Positions 24,329 to 33,085 of a stretch of DNA of 64,000 nt are shown one piece after another. Origin of the DNA: Streptomyces sp. NBC_01210 (lineage in GTDB: Bacteria; Actinomycetota; Actinomycetes; Streptomycetales; Streptomycetaceae); the NCBI RefSeq assembly GCF_036010325.1, contig NZ_CP108549.1, positions 5,766,001 to 5,830,000 on the forward strand, given 5' to 3'. Position 1 is the first letter of the stretch; each line of letters starts with the position of its first letter. The notes under the pieces are model-generated. The model did no database searches. It saw nothing but the letters and a program-made list of their open reading frames with translations, and had not been told where the DNA came from. The position numbers and the translations under genes were made by a program.

Positions 24329-24370
24329 CGAAGGGTCCCGCCTCCCAGGACCGGGAGGCGGGACCCTTCG
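24329..24370. terminator. Strong hairpin downstream of sdhB
   Basis: An 18-bp perfect inverted repeat (24329-24346 against 24353-24370; arms begin CGAAGGGTCCCG) with a 6-nt loop lies 82 bp beyond the sdhB stop and upstream of the next minus-strand gene. It probably ends the sdhCDAB transcript. Confidence 0.85.
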
Positions 24371-24418
24371 TACCGCATCGGCAACTACCGTTGCCCGGAA
24401 GTCCAGATGCCGACCGAG

Positions 24419-24450
24419 CGCAGAGGCGCAGAGGCGCAGAGGCACAGAGG
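24419..24450. repeat. Tandem 8-bp repeat just 3' of sdhB
   Basis: Four 8-bp units (CGCAGAGG three times, then CACAGAGG) run directly up to the sdhB stop codon at 24452-24454. This is a simple-sequence repeat in the 3' untranslated region. No function is evident. Confidence 0.8.
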
Positions 24451-24451
24451 C

Positions 24452-25210
24452 TCAGAAGCGACGCGTGATCAGCGCCCGCTTCACTTCCTGGATCGCCTTG
24501 GTGACCTCGATACCGCGCGGGCAGGCGTCCGTGCAGTTGAACGTCGTGCGGCAACGCCACACACCGTCCTTGTCGTTGAGGATCTCCAGCCGCTGCTCGC
24601 CGCCCTCGTCACGCGAGTCGAAGATGAAACGGTGCGCGTTCACGATCGCCGCCGGGCCGAAGTACTGGCCGTCGTTCCAGAACACCGGGCACGAGGAGGT
24701 GCACGCGGCGCACAGGATGCACTTGGTGGTGTCGTCGAAGCGCTCGCGGTCCTCGGCGGTCTGCAGACGCTCTCGCGTCGGCTCGTTGCCCTTGGTGATG
24801 AGGAAGGGCATCACATCGCGGTACGCCTGGAAGAACGGCTCCATGTCCACGACCAGGTCCTTGAGGACCGTGAGGCCCTTTATGGCCTCGACCGTGATCG
24901 GCTTCTCCGGGTTGATGTCCTTGATCAGCGTCTTGCAGGCGAGCCTGTTCTTGCCGTTGATCCGCATCGCGTCGGAGCCGCAGATGCCGTGCGCGCAGGA
25001 GCGCCGGAAGGTGAGCGAACCGTCGACGTCCCACTTGATCTTGTGGAGGGCGTCGAGCACACGCTCCTTGGGGTCGATCTCGATCGGGAAGTCCTGCCAC
25101 TGGGCCTCGTCGGAGACCTCGGGGTTGAAGCGGCGGATCCGGAAGGTGACCGTGATGTAGGGCGAGGCGGTGCTCTCCGCCTCCACCTTGTCCAGTACGG
25201 GAGTAGACAT
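24452..25210 (-). CDS. sdhB: Succinate dehydrogenase iron-sulfur subunit
   Basis: 252 residues. The N-terminal 2Fe-2S domain has SCAHGICGSDAM and a downstream Cys (RLACKTLI). The C-terminal domain supplies 3Fe-4S/4Fe-4S ligands in CILCAACTSSCPVFW, CRTTFNCTDACPRGI and related cysteines. It passes electrons from the flavin subunit to the membrane quinone site in complex II of the TCA cycle. Its ATG overlaps the sdhA stop by one base. It is the last gene of the sdhCDAB operon, followed by a strong hairpin. Confidence 0.97.
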   Translation of the reverse strand: MSTPVLDKVEAESTASPYITVTFRIRRFNPEVSDEAQWQDFPIEIDPKERVLDALHKIKWDVDGSLTFRRSCAHGICGSDAMRINGKNRLACKTLIKDINPEKPITVEAIKGLTVLKDLVVDMEPFFQAYRDVMPFLITKGNEPTRERLQTAEDRERFDDTTKCILCAACTSSCPVFWNDGQYFGPAAIVNAHRFIFDSRDEGGEQRLEILNDKDGVWRCRTTFNCTDACPRGIEVTKAIQEVKRALITRRF

Positions 25211-26964
25211 CAGTACTTACGCTCCATCGGCTGGTAGCGGGTCTGGACGACCGGCTTGTAGTCGAGCCGGATCGACTCGATGCCGTCGTCGCCCACCTCG
25301 CGGTACGCCATGGTGTGGCGCATGAAGTTGACGTCGTCGCGGTTGGGGTAGTCCTCGCGGTAGTGACCGCCGCGGGACTCCTTGCGGGCGAGTGCGGAGA
25401 CGGCCATGACCTCGGCCAGGTCGAGCAGGTTCCCCAGCTCGATGGCCTCCAGCAGGTCGGTGTTGAACCGCTTGCCCTTGTCCTGGACCGAGACGTTCAG
25501 GTAGCGCTCGCGCAGCTCGCCGATCTTCTCGACGGCGGTCTTGATCGTCTGCTCGGTACGGAACACCATCACATTGGCGTCCATGCACTCCTGGAGCTCG
25601 CGGCGGATGTCAGCGACTCGCTCGTTGCCCGTGGCGCTGCGCAGCCGCTCGACCTGCTCCTGGACGAACGCCGCCGGGTCCTCGGGAAGCTCGACATAGT
25701 CGTTCTTCGCGGAGTACTCGGCCGCGGCGATGCCGGCCCGCTTGCCGAAGACGTTGATGTCCAGCAGCGAGTTGGTGCCCAGGCGGTTGGCGCCGTGCAC
25801 CGAGACGCAGGCGACCTCACCGGCGGCGTACAGACCGGGAACGACGGTGGTGTTGTCCCGCAGGACCTCACCCTCGACGTTGGTCGGGATGCCGCCCATG
25901 GCGTAGTGCGCGGTCGGCTGGATCGGGATCGGGTCCGTGTAGGGCTCGATGCCGAGGTACGTACGCGCGAACTCGGTGATGTCCGGGAGCTTGGCGTCCA
26001 GCTGCTCCGGCGGCAGGTGGGTCAGGTCCAGGTAGACGTGGTCGCCCTCGGGACCGCACCCGCGGCCCTCGCGGATCTCCGTGTAGATGGAGCGCGAGAC
26101 GACGTCACGCGAGGCGAGGTCCTTCATGACGGGCGCGTACTTCTCCATGAAGCGCTCGCCGTCCTTGTTGCGGAGGATGCCGCCCTCACCGCGGGCGCCC
26201 TCCGTCAGCAGGATGCCCATGCGCCAGATGCCCGTCGGGTGGAACTGGAAGAACTCCATGTCCTCCAGCGGCAGTCCGCGCCGGTAGCAGGCGGCCTGCC
26301 CGTCACCGGTCAGGGTGTGCGCGTTGGAGGTCACCTTGAAGAACTTGCCGGTGCCGCCCGAGGCGTAGATGACGGCCTTCGCCTGGAAGATGTGGATCTC
26401 GCCGGTGGCCAGCTCGTACGCGACCACACCCGCCGACTTCTTGACGCCGTCGACCTCGGTGATCAGCTGGTCCAGGACGTAGAACTCGTTGAAGAACTCC
26501 ACGCCCTCCTTGACGCAGTTCTGGTACAGCGTCTGGAGGATCATGTGACCGGTGCGGTCCGCGGCGTAGCAGGACCGGCGGACCGGCGCCTCGCCGTGGT
26601 TGCGCGAGTGCCCGCCGAAGCGGCGCTGGTCGATGGTGCCGTCCGGCGTCCGGTTGAACGGCAGGCCCATCTTCTCCAGGTCGAGGACGGCGTCGATGGC
26701 CTCCTTCGCCAGGATCTCGGCGGCGTCCTGGTCGACCAGGTAGTCACCGCCCTTGACCGTGTCGAAGGTGTGCCACTCCCAGTTGTCCTCCTCCACGTTG
26801 GCGAGCGCGGCGGCCATGCCACCCTGCGCGGCGCCCGTGTGGGAGCGGGTCGGGTACAGCTTCGTCAGTACGGCGGTACGGCTGCGCTTGGTCGACTCGA
26901 TGGCCGCGCGCATGCCGGCGCCGCCCGCGCCGACGATGACGGTGTCGTACTTATGGATCTTCAT
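25210..26964 (-). CDS. sdhA: Succinate dehydrogenase flavoprotein subunit
   Basis: 584 residues from ATG 26964. The N-terminal FAD-binding motif is DTVIVGAGGAGMRAAIE; SHTGAAQGGMAAAL follows the usual flavinylation-site region (RSHTGAAQGG), and the active-site block has TGQ-type residues, GEGGILRN, and HGANRLGTNSLLD near the C-terminal half. It oxidises succinate to fumarate. It is the third gene of sdhCDAB. All recognisable catalytic motifs are intact. Confidence 0.97.
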   Translation of the reverse strand: MKIHKYDTVIVGAGGAGMRAAIESTKRSRTAVLTKLYPTRSHTGAAQGGMAAALANVEEDNWEWHTFDTVKGGDYLVDQDAAEILAKEAIDAVLDLEKMGLPFNRTPDGTIDQRRFGGHSRNHGEAPVRRSCYAADRTGHMILQTLYQNCVKEGVEFFNEFYVLDQLITEVDGVKKSAGVVAYELATGEIHIFQAKAVIYASGGTGKFFKVTSNAHTLTGDGQAACYRRGLPLEDMEFFQFHPTGIWRMGILLTEGARGEGGILRNKDGERFMEKYAPVMKDLASRDVVSRSIYTEIREGRGCGPEGDHVYLDLTHLPPEQLDAKLPDITEFARTYLGIEPYTDPIPIQPTAHYAMGGIPTNVEGEVLRDNTTVVPGLYAAGEVACVSVHGANRLGTNSLLDINVFGKRAGIAAAEYSAKNDYVELPEDPAAFVQEQVERLRSATGNERVADIRRELQECMDANVMVFRTEQTIKTAVEKIGELRERYLNVSVQDKGKRFNTDLLEAIELGNLLDLAEVMAVSALARKESRGGHYREDYPNRDDVNFMRHTMAYREVGDDGIESIRLDYKPVVQTRYQPMERKY

Positions 26965-26984
26965 TGGTCTCGTCAGCCCCGGCT

Positions 26985-27461
26985 TTAGCGGATGTTCGGG
27001 TCGAAGGTGAAGATCACCAGCGTGCCCAGAAGGATGGTGAACACCGTGGCGGTGTACAGCAGGCCCTTGAGCCACAGGCGCGTGTTGGCGCGCTCCGCGT
27101 AGTCGTTGATGACGGTACGGAGGCCATTGGCGCCGTGCAGCATGGCGAGCCACAGCATCAGCAGGTCCCAGGTCTGCCAGAACGGGGACGCCCAGCGGCC
27201 GGCCACGAAGGCGAAGCCGATCTTGGAGACGCCGCCGTCGAGCACCAGCTGGATCAGCAGGTGGCCGATGACCAGGACGACGAGGACAACACCGGACAGG
27301 CGCATGAAGAGCCATGCGGCCATCTCGAAGTTGCCGCGGGTCGACTTCGGGGTCTTCTTGGTACGCCGGCGAGGCGCCTCGATGTACGGAGCCGGATTGT
27401 CCACGTCGTAAAGGCTCTCGCCCTCGACGGGACCGATCACGGAAGAAGTGTCAGCAGACAT
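26985..27461 (-). CDS. sdhD: Succinate dehydrogenase hydrophobic membrane anchor subunit
   Basis: 158 residues. After a polar N-terminal 40 residues come three membrane spans (LSGVVLVVLVIGHLLIQLV, the WQTWDLLMLWLAMLHGANGL region, and LLYTATVFTILLGTLVIFTF). Conserved His in IGHLLIQ and in LHGANGLRTVI are candidates for haem b ligation and quinone-site structure. It lies between sdhC and sdhA with short gaps. Confidence 0.93.
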   Translation of the reverse strand: MSADTSSVIGPVEGESLYDVDNPAPYIEAPRRRTKKTPKSTRGNFEMAAWLFMRLSGVVLVVLVIGHLLIQLVLDGGVSKIGFAFVAGRWASPFWQTWDLLMLWLAMLHGANGLRTVINDYAERANTRLWLKGLLYTATVFTILLGTLVIFTFDPNIR

Positions 27462-27469
27462 GTCTGGCG

Positions 27470-27850
27470 TCAGCTCCCGAGCAGTTCACGTACGGCGTGG
27501 CCGAGCACCGGGTACAGGGCACCCACCATCAGCACGAACCAGATGGCCATGACGGTCCAGAACATCTGCTTCTGGTAGCGCGGGCCCTTGGACCAGAAGT
27601 CCACAGCGATGACACGCAGGCCGTTGAGCGCATGGAAGAGAATGGCGGCCACCAGGCCGTATTCGAGCAGCGCGACGATCGGCGTCTTGTACGTGGCAAC
27701 GACACTGTCATACGCCTCGGGAGAGACGCGGACGAGAGCGGTATCCAGCACGTGTACGAACAGGAAGAAGAAGATGAGGACGCCGGTGACTCGATGAGCC
27801 ACCCAGGACCACATTCCTTCCCGGCCGCGGTACAGCGTTCCAGCCGGCAC
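27470..27850 (-). CDS. sdhC: Succinate dehydrogenase cytochrome b556 subunit
   Basis: 126 residues from GTG 27850, with GGGAGG upstream. The sequence MPAGTLYRGREGMWSWVAHR and VTGVLIFFFLFVHVLDTALV contains the conserved SDH cytochrome b signature (S-W-x-x-H-R-x-T-G and FVHVLD). Further spans are LLEYGLVAAILFHALNGLRV, with a haem-type His, and FWTVMAIWFVLMVGALYPVL. It is the first gene of the operon, and its promoter should be within 27851-28017. Confidence 0.95.
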   Translation of the reverse strand: MPAGTLYRGREGMWSWVAHRVTGVLIFFFLFVHVLDTALVRVSPEAYDSVVATYKTPIVALLEYGLVAAILFHALNGLRVIAVDFWSKGPRYQKQMFWTVMAIWFVLMVGALYPVLGHAVRELLGS

Positions 27851-28017
27851 GGCAGAACCCTCCGGGAGCGGGGATTGGGGCCTGCCGGCTTGGGGGGTCG
27901 GTCTGGCCCGGCCGGGTACGGTCCACCGGCCCCGGCCATCGTAGCGACGAGTTGTCGGTTCGTTCGCCCGGGGTCCGCAGGTGTGATCAAACAGGCAATC
28001 AAACAGCCTCGGACGGG

Positions 28018-28653
28018 CTATCGGGAAGCCCCTGCGACGTCTGATTCCGGATGGTTGGCCACTACATGTGCCAGTCGGGAGCGGGCGAGACCGCGCAGCT
28101 CCTCGGCGGAGACGGCCCGCTCCTCGTCCGGCTCGTGCGCGAGGCGGGTGCGGATGCCGACCAGTACCTGGTCGAGGTACTCGTCGGGGTGGTAGCCGTG
28201 CAGGCTGATCACGAAGGCGTGGCCGAAGCGGCTCTCGTACGCGGCGTGGGCGGCGGAGAGCGCGGTCTGCGCGGCCTGCGGCGCGCCGGGCTGCAGACCG
28301 GCGGAGGACTCTTCGGAGAGGGCCTCGGAGAGGTCGGCGGGGGAGAGGTCGTAGCCGGCCTCGTCGGAGGCGGCGAGCAACGCGTCGAGGTCGGGATAGG
28401 GGCGGTGGGCGACCACGCGCTGGGCCCAGCGGCGGCTGCCGCAGCAGGCGAGCAGCACGGCTTCGGCCAGGTCGGCGGGGGCGGCGTTGAAATGCGCGAG
28501 GCCCGGCGCGCCGTGACGCGGGGAGGGTATGGCGGAAGGATCGAGGGCTCGGTGACTGTGGTGGAGTGGCGGCGGTCGCTTCGGGAGGCCGGCGTGGGAT
28601 TCGCTGGACAGCGTGGGCTCCTCGAACGGGACAGCGGGACGGCTGGGAGACAA
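28018..28653 (-). CDS. OHCU decarboxylase-like protein (uric acid catabolism)
   Basis: Up to 211 residues. The conserved part starts at FNAAPADLAEAVLLACCGSR and includes RWAQRVVAHRPYPDLDALLA, YESRFGHAFVISLHGY and ELRGLARSRLAHVV, the hallmarks of 2-oxo-4-hydroxy-4-carboxy-5-ureidoimidazoline decarboxylase, the last step from urate to S-allantoin. The start is doubtful: TTG 28653 has no good ribosome site, and the first 50 residues are low complexity. No other urate genes are nearby, so this may be a stand-alone copy. Confidence 0.75.
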   Translation of the reverse strand: MSPSRPAVPFEEPTLSSESHAGLPKRPPPLHHSHRALDPSAIPSPRHGAPGLAHFNAAPADLAEAVLLACCGSRRWAQRVVAHRPYPDLDALLAASDEAGYDLSPADLSEALSEESSAGLQPGAPQAAQTALSAAHAAYESRFGHAFVISLHGYHPDEYLDQVLVGIRTRLAHEPDEERAVSAEELRGLARSRLAHVVANHPESDVAGASR

Positions 28654-28803
28654 GTGATGGATGGTTCATAACGCTATCCAGGCCGGGCAGGAGCTGTCCG
28701 ACGGATGCGCGATATTCACCCGGACGAGAGAGTTCCGCATCGCGTGATAGACCTTGATGGGGGGTGCTTCGCCATAGTTACGCCAGATATGGGAGGAATC
28801 CGA

Positions 28804-30411
28804 GTGAGACGGCACTCTGGGCGCGCAGGGTTCACCGGCGCGATCGTTGCCGCAGCCGCGGCCTTCTCGATGACGCTGACCGGCTGCTCGAGCGGTGCAC
28901 CCGGCGGGACGGGCAGCGATGTGCGCGGCGCAGGGAAGACACCCGTGGCCGCGGCGCCCACGCCGTCGCCCTCCAGGACGTACCCCCTCTCGAAGGCGCC
29001 CGACACCATCCCGTCCGTACGCACCTTTGAGCCGGCCCGCGGTCCTGGCTGGCGGCCCCAGGCCGGCGGCGGGGTCGTCATCGCCAAGGGCAGCGGGGCA
29101 CTCGCCGACGAGGGGCAGCTGATCGCGAAGGAGCTGAAGCTCGGCTACCGGGGCGCGGTTCCCGCCCGCGCCGGCGACGTCGAGCTGGCGCTCGCGACCC
29201 CACCGAAGGGCAAGCCCGAGTCGTACACCGTCCTCACCCGTGGCGGGCGGGTCACCATCTCCGGCCCTGACCAGGCCGGGGTCTTCTACGGGACGCGGAC
29301 GCTGAAGCAGGCGGTGCGGTCCGGGGGTGCGATGCCAGAAGGCGTCGTACGGGATCAACCGGACCGGCCGCAGCGCGGGCTGATGGTCGACATCGCGCGC
29401 AAGCACTACACGGCGGGCTGGATCGAGGACCGGCTGCACGAGATGGCCGACCTCAAGCTCAACCAGCTGGGCCTGCACTTCTCCGACGACCAGGGCTTCC
29501 GTATCGCGTCGGACTCGCATCCCGAGATCGTCTCGCGCGAGCATCTGACCAAGGCCGAGGTGCGGCGGATCGTGGAGCTGGCCGCCCGGCTGCACATCAC
29601 GGTCATCCCGGAGATCGACTCCCCCGGCCACCTCGGCGCGGTGCTGGACGCGCATCCGCAGCTCCAGCTGCGGGACGCGGCGGGCAGGTCCGTGCCCGGG
29701 GCGATCGACATTGGACAGCCCGCGTCGGCGAAGATCGTGGACGAGCTGCTGAAGGAGTACGCGGAGCTGTTCCCCGGCGCGTACTGGCATCTCGGCGGGG
29801 ACGAGTACCAGGCGCTGACCAGGAAGAACCCGGAGGTGTCCTTCCCGCAGCTCGCGGCCGTCGCCCGCCAGAAATACGGGCCGAACGCGCGGGTCCAGGA
29901 CCTGGCGACCGCGTGGGTGAACGACCGTGCGGCGGTGCTGCGCCCGTTGGGCCGCAAGCTCAAGGCCTGGAACGACGGCTTCTTCCGGGGTGGTGTGGTC
30001 ACCGCCGACAAGGATCTCGAGGTCGAGTACTGGACGGGCAAGGAGATCGGTGCGCGGCCGCCGGAGGAGTATCTGCGCGAGGGCCGACGGGTGGTCAATG
30101 TCAATGACGAGTACATGTACTACGTGCTCGGCCAGCCGCAGACCTTCCGCTATCCGACGGGCCGCCGGATCTATGAGCAGTGGACGCCCTTCGTGATCCG
30201 CGGTACGCAGCCGGTGCCCCGGTCGTACTCGGACCAGATCCTGGGCGGCCGCTTCGCGGTCTGGTCCGACCTCTCCCAAGCGCAGACCCAGGACCAGGTC
30301 GCACGCGGCATCGCCATGCCGTTGCGGGCGACGGCCCAGAAGCTGTGGGACCCACGTCCCCCGGTGCGCAGTTGGCAAGCCTTCGACCAATTGGCCCGGA
30401 AGCTGGGCTGA
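28804..30411 (+). CDS. GH20 beta-N-acetylhexosaminidase lipoprotein
   Basis: 535 residues from GTG 28804, behind GGGAGGA. The signal peptide ends in the lipobox LTGC. A Pro/Ser-rich linker, an N-terminal GH20b domain (about 80-190) and the catalytic barrel follow: LMVDIARKHYTAGWIEDRL, LHFSDDQGFRI, VIPEIDSPGHLGAVL and WHLGGDE with the catalytic Asp333-Glu334 pair. The enzyme removes terminal GlcNAc or GalNAc from chitin fragments or wall glycans at the cell surface by substrate-assisted catalysis. It is divergent from the OHCU gene. Confidence 0.93.
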   Translation: MRRHSGRAGFTGAIVAAAAAFSMTLTGCSSGAPGGTGSDVRGAGKTPVAAAPTPSPSRTYPLSKAPDTIPSVRTFEPARGPGWRPQAGGGVVIAKGSGALADEGQLIAKELKLGYRGAVPARAGDVELALATPPKGKPESYTVLTRGGRVTISGPDQAGVFYGTRTLKQAVRSGGAMPEGVVRDQPDRPQRGLMVDIARKHYTAGWIEDRLHEMADLKLNQLGLHFSDDQGFRIASDSHPEIVSREHLTKAEVRRIVELAARLHITVIPEIDSPGHLGAVLDAHPQLQLRDAAGRSVPGAIDIGQPASAKIVDELLKEYAELFPGAYWHLGGDEYQALTRKNPEVSFPQLAAVARQKYGPNARVQDLATAWVNDRAAVLRPLGRKLKAWNDGFFRGGVVTADKDLEVEYWTGKEIGARPPEEYLREGRRVVNVNDEYMYYVLGQPQTFRYPTGRRIYEQWTPFVIRGTQPVPRSYSDQILGGRFAVWSDLSQAQTQDQVARGIAMPLRATAQKLWDPRPPVRSWQAFDQLARKLG

Positions 30412-30543
30412 GCCGCGGATTCACGCTGGACGGTGGCCGCCGGGGAGACATATCTTCCGCTGGCGGCCGCACATTGTGCGGCCGCGATTCTGTGACGCCT
30501 CTGGGGAGGGGTGTCATCCCACCCGTGGGGGGTCCGCTCAGCC

Positions 30544-31365
30544 ATGCCCTGCTCGAACTGCCAAACGAATACGGCCACGACCGGGGAGGGCCTCTGCGAT
30601 GGCTGCTCGGTAGCCGCGGCCAACAGCACTCCGCCGCCTGCTCGCCCTTCGATGGGCTACTCCAGGCCCACATCCGCACTGCGCTCGCCGGTCGGACTCT
30701 CGTACGCCGTCGTGGCGCTGCTCTCGTTCGTCATCGTGACCGACCTCTTCTCCGTCTTCGCCTCGGTCAATCTCCGCGGAGTGGTGGGTCCGCTGCCGGG
30801 AGACAGGTTCGAGGTCTTCGCGGACGAGGACCTGGAGGGGGCGGACGCGCTGATCGCCACGGCGGGCGGGCTTCAGACCATCGGGCTCTTGGCGACGGCC
30901 GCGCTCTTCATCATCTGGTTCCACCGGGTACGGCTCAACGCCGGGGTGTTCGCGCCGGATCTGCAGAGCCGCGGTGCAGGCTGGGCGACCGGCGGCTGGT
31001 TTATCCCGATCGGCAATCTGTGGATCCCGCGCGGGGTCGCCGGTGACATCTGGGTGGCGAGCCGCCAGGACCCGTACGGAACCTTGAAGAAGGAGAAGAA
31101 GGAGAAGGGGGAGAAGGGGGAGTCGCAGGCCGTCCTCAACGCATGGTGGACGGCGTGGATCCTGTCGCAGCTGATCAACGGTGTCGCGAGCCGTCAGTAC
31201 GACGATGCCAAGACGGCGGAGGCGCTCAGGACGGCCGCGAACGCGTTCATCGTCACCGACCTCGTCGACATCGTGGCCGCGCTGCTGGCGATCCTCGTCG
31301 TCCGCAGGCTGACGCGCATGCAGAGTGTCAAGGCCGTGCGGGGCCCTCAGGAGGTCGCGGTGTGA
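30544..31365 (+). CDS. DUF4328 membrane protein with N-terminal zinc ribbon
   Basis: 273 residues from ATG 30544; GTG 30511 is possible but too close to its Shine-Dalgarno sequence. The N-terminus has CSNCQTNTATTGEGLCDGC, a four-cysteine zinc ribbon. Membrane spans occur at about 55-75, 105-125, 190-205 and 235-255. The DUF4328 signature includes WFHRVRLNAGVFAPD, AGWATGGWFIPIGNLWIPR and ILSQLINGVASR. A Lys/Glu-rich loop (KKEKKEKGEKGE) lies between spans. The function of the family is unknown. Confidence 0.88.
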   Translation: MPCSNCQTNTATTGEGLCDGCSVAAANSTPPPARPSMGYSRPTSALRSPVGLSYAVVALLSFVIVTDLFSVFASVNLRGVVGPLPGDRFEVFADEDLEGADALIATAGGLQTIGLLATAALFIIWFHRVRLNAGVFAPDLQSRGAGWATGGWFIPIGNLWIPRGVAGDIWVASRQDPYGTLKKEKKEKGEKGESQAVLNAWWTAWILSQLINGVASRQYDDAKTAEALRTAANAFIVTDLVDIVAALLAILVVRRLTRMQSVKAVRGPQEVAV

Positions 31366-31395
31366 GCCCGCCCGGGGGCGCGCGGGCTCACACCG
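31358..31395. terminator. Hairpin containing the DUF4328 stop codon
   Basis: A 14-bp perfect inverted repeat (CGGTGTGAGCCCGC at 31358-31371 against 31382-31395) includes the TGA stop at 31363-31365. It is a likely terminator; the stem would form as ribosomes leave the gene. Confidence 0.75.
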
Positions 31396-31550
31396 CGGGA
31401 TTTCACGGCCGCGGTGGTCCCAACTGGGCGCTGCGCAGGCCGAGTTCCAAGTGGGCAGAATGTAACAGAGTTGTGGCGCATGTGTGTGCGAGTGACGCAT
31501 GAGGGTTCCTCCGGGTCAGGCTGGTGCCTCCGGCATGGGGGGAGCGGGGT

Positions 31551-32057
31551 ATGGGGTTCTCGGGCTACTACGTCGTGGGCAGGAGCGGGCAGCCGCTCAC
31601 GGAGCAGGGTGCGCTCGCCGGCGTACGGGGAAATCTGACGCTGTACCAGCGGCGAGCGGACGGCTGGCAGATCTGGCAGCACCCGAGCGAGCCCGATATC
31701 GGCGATATGGGCGCGCTCGCCCGGTCGATGGGTTCGCCGGTGCTTTTCGGCTTCGTCATGGACAGTGACTGCGTGGTCGTGGAGGCGGCGGCGCCGGACA
31801 GCGGATCCTGGTACGCGTGCCTGGCCCGGGAGGCGATGGCCGGGTATCTGGGCACGAGCGGCATGGTGCTCGACGACCTCTTCCTGACCGCCGAGGACGC
31901 GGTGCGGCGGGCGGCGGAGTGGGCGGAGGAAGCCGGCACGACCATGGCGGCGGAGGCCCTGAAGGGGGTACTTTGCGCCAAGCGGCCCGAGCCTTTCGCC
32001 GAGGAACTCTTCTTCCGATTCCTCGATGGACTGGGAATTCCCGGTCTGTCGGAGTGA
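31551..32057 (+). CDS. Conserved-looking hypothetical protein
   Basis: 168 residues from ATG 31551 (RBS GGGGGAG). There is no membrane segment or signal. The opening GFSGYYVVGRSGQPLTEQGA, the central VLFGFVMDSDCVVVEAAAPD and the C-terminal EPFAEELFFRFLDGLGIPGL give the impression of a compact alpha/beta cytoplasmic protein. I do not recognise a family. It heads a short plus-strand run of small genes to 35.2 kb. Confidence 0.75.
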   Translation: MGFSGYYVVGRSGQPLTEQGALAGVRGNLTLYQRRADGWQIWQHPSEPDIGDMGALARSMGSPVLFGFVMDSDCVVVEAAAPDSGSWYACLAREAMAGYLGTSGMVLDDLFLTAEDAVRRAAEWAEEAGTTMAAEALKGVLCAKRPEPFAEELFFRFLDGLGIPGLSE

Positions 32058-32086
32058 CGCATTTGAGCCACGGGGCGCAGTAAGAG
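32054..32086 (+). repeat. Dispersed ~33-bp motif, copy A
   Basis: This stretch begins GTGACGCATTTGAGCCA and ends GCGCAGTAAGAG. It strongly resembles 44105-44138 (GTGACG, TTTGAGCCA and GCGCAGTA are shared). Here it overlaps the stop of the upstream gene and lies in the 59-bp leader of the next gene. The role is unknown; it could be a promoter element or a small mobile-element scar. Confidence 0.5.
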
Positions 32087-32116
32087 GAAGTACTGCGTCC
32101 GCGACGGGAGGCGTCC

Positions 32117-32701
32117 ATGGCGTCGAAGAGCCTGAGGGAACTGATGGCACAGGCGGATGAGCGAGGCCTGGCCGCGAGCGGGCTCGCCTGCCTGGACCGC
32201 TGTCTGCCGCTGCTCGCGTCCGAGGCCGATGCGCTGCGTCCGCTCTGGGCCGGGCTGGTGGAAGGCGAGGAGGACTGGTCCCTGCGCCTCGCGGAGGCCA
32301 GGGAGACCATGGAGAGCGCGGCCGTCGACGACGAAGCCGCCGCTCTCGTACGGCAGATGCTCGGCGCCGCGCCCTCCGAGTGGGAGGTGGATCCGCTGCG
32401 GGAGTGGGCGGACGACTGCTCCGTCGCGGCCCTCGAACTCCACCACCGCTTCGATGCGGGTCCCGGTACCGAGGTGCCGGAGGCGGCCGAGGTGGTCGAC
32501 GTGCTGAAGCGCTGCCGCGAGGGCGAGCCGGACGGCGCGGGTCCGCTGGTCGCCGGTGAACTGCGCCGTCAGGTCCAGATCCTGGAGATCCTGGCGGACG
32601 CGGAGGGGGGCGTCGGGCTGCGCCAGGCGCTGGATGTGTCGACCGAGGGGCAGCGGGTGCTGCGCGCGGTCGTCTCGCGCCGTGCGCGCGTCAGGCGCTG
32701 A
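32117..32701 (+). CDS. Hypothetical helical protein
   Basis: 194 residues from ATG 32117, preceded by GGGAGGCG. It is acidic and almost entirely helical (SLRELMAQADERGLAASGLA, LRLAEARETMESAAVDDEAA), ending in an Arg-rich tail (VVSRRARVRR). There is no catalytic motif. It could be a scaffold or an immunity-type protein given its neighbours (SMI1/KNR4 and DUF1963 genes follow), but that is only context. Confidence 0.7.
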   Translation: MASKSLRELMAQADERGLAASGLACLDRCLPLLASEADALRPLWAGLVEGEEDWSLRLAEARETMESAAVDDEAAALVRQMLGAAPSEWEVDPLREWADDCSVAALELHHRFDAGPGTEVPEAAEVVDVLKRCREGEPDGAGPLVAGELRRQVQILEILADAEGGVGLRQALDVSTEGQRVLRAVVSRRARVRR

Positions 32702-32763
32702 CGCGCGCGGCTCGCGGCCGCCGAGGACGGCTGGGGCTCACGGGAGCTGACCCGGGCCCACGC

Positions 32764-33042
32764 TTGCCGAGGCCGGTGGGCGGGCGCTATGTCGGGCGGT
32801 ACGTGTACTGGGACTGCCTGCTCCCGGACAGCACCGGTGACCCCGCCGCGTATCCCTTCGGCGTCCATGACCTGGTGACGGGCACGGACGTCAGCCTGCC
32901 GGTACGCGGGGAACTCGGTGACGGTTTCGTGGTCAACCACGACAAGGCTGCGGGCAAGCTGCGGCTGAGTGACTTCCACACCGGAACAGCCATGGCGCCC
33001 ACGATGCGCCCTCGGCCCGACCGGGTCGGCGGCTTTGCGTAA
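32764..33042 (+). pseudogene. Possible C-terminal fragment of a hypothetical protein
   Basis: A 92-codon frame reads PRPVGGRYVGRYVYWDCLLP ... AYPFGVHDLVTGTDVSLPVR ... KLRLSDFHTGTAMAPTMRPR. The composition looks coding, but the only start is a TTG without a ribosome site and the sequence begins as if inside a domain. The stretch 32702-32763 has no gene. I read it as the leftover 3' part of a gene whose 5' end is lost, or a poorly expressed small gene. Confidence 0.4.
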
Positions 33043-33085
33043 TACTCACTTGCCTTGCGATCACCGACCCGGCCGGAGGCCACCG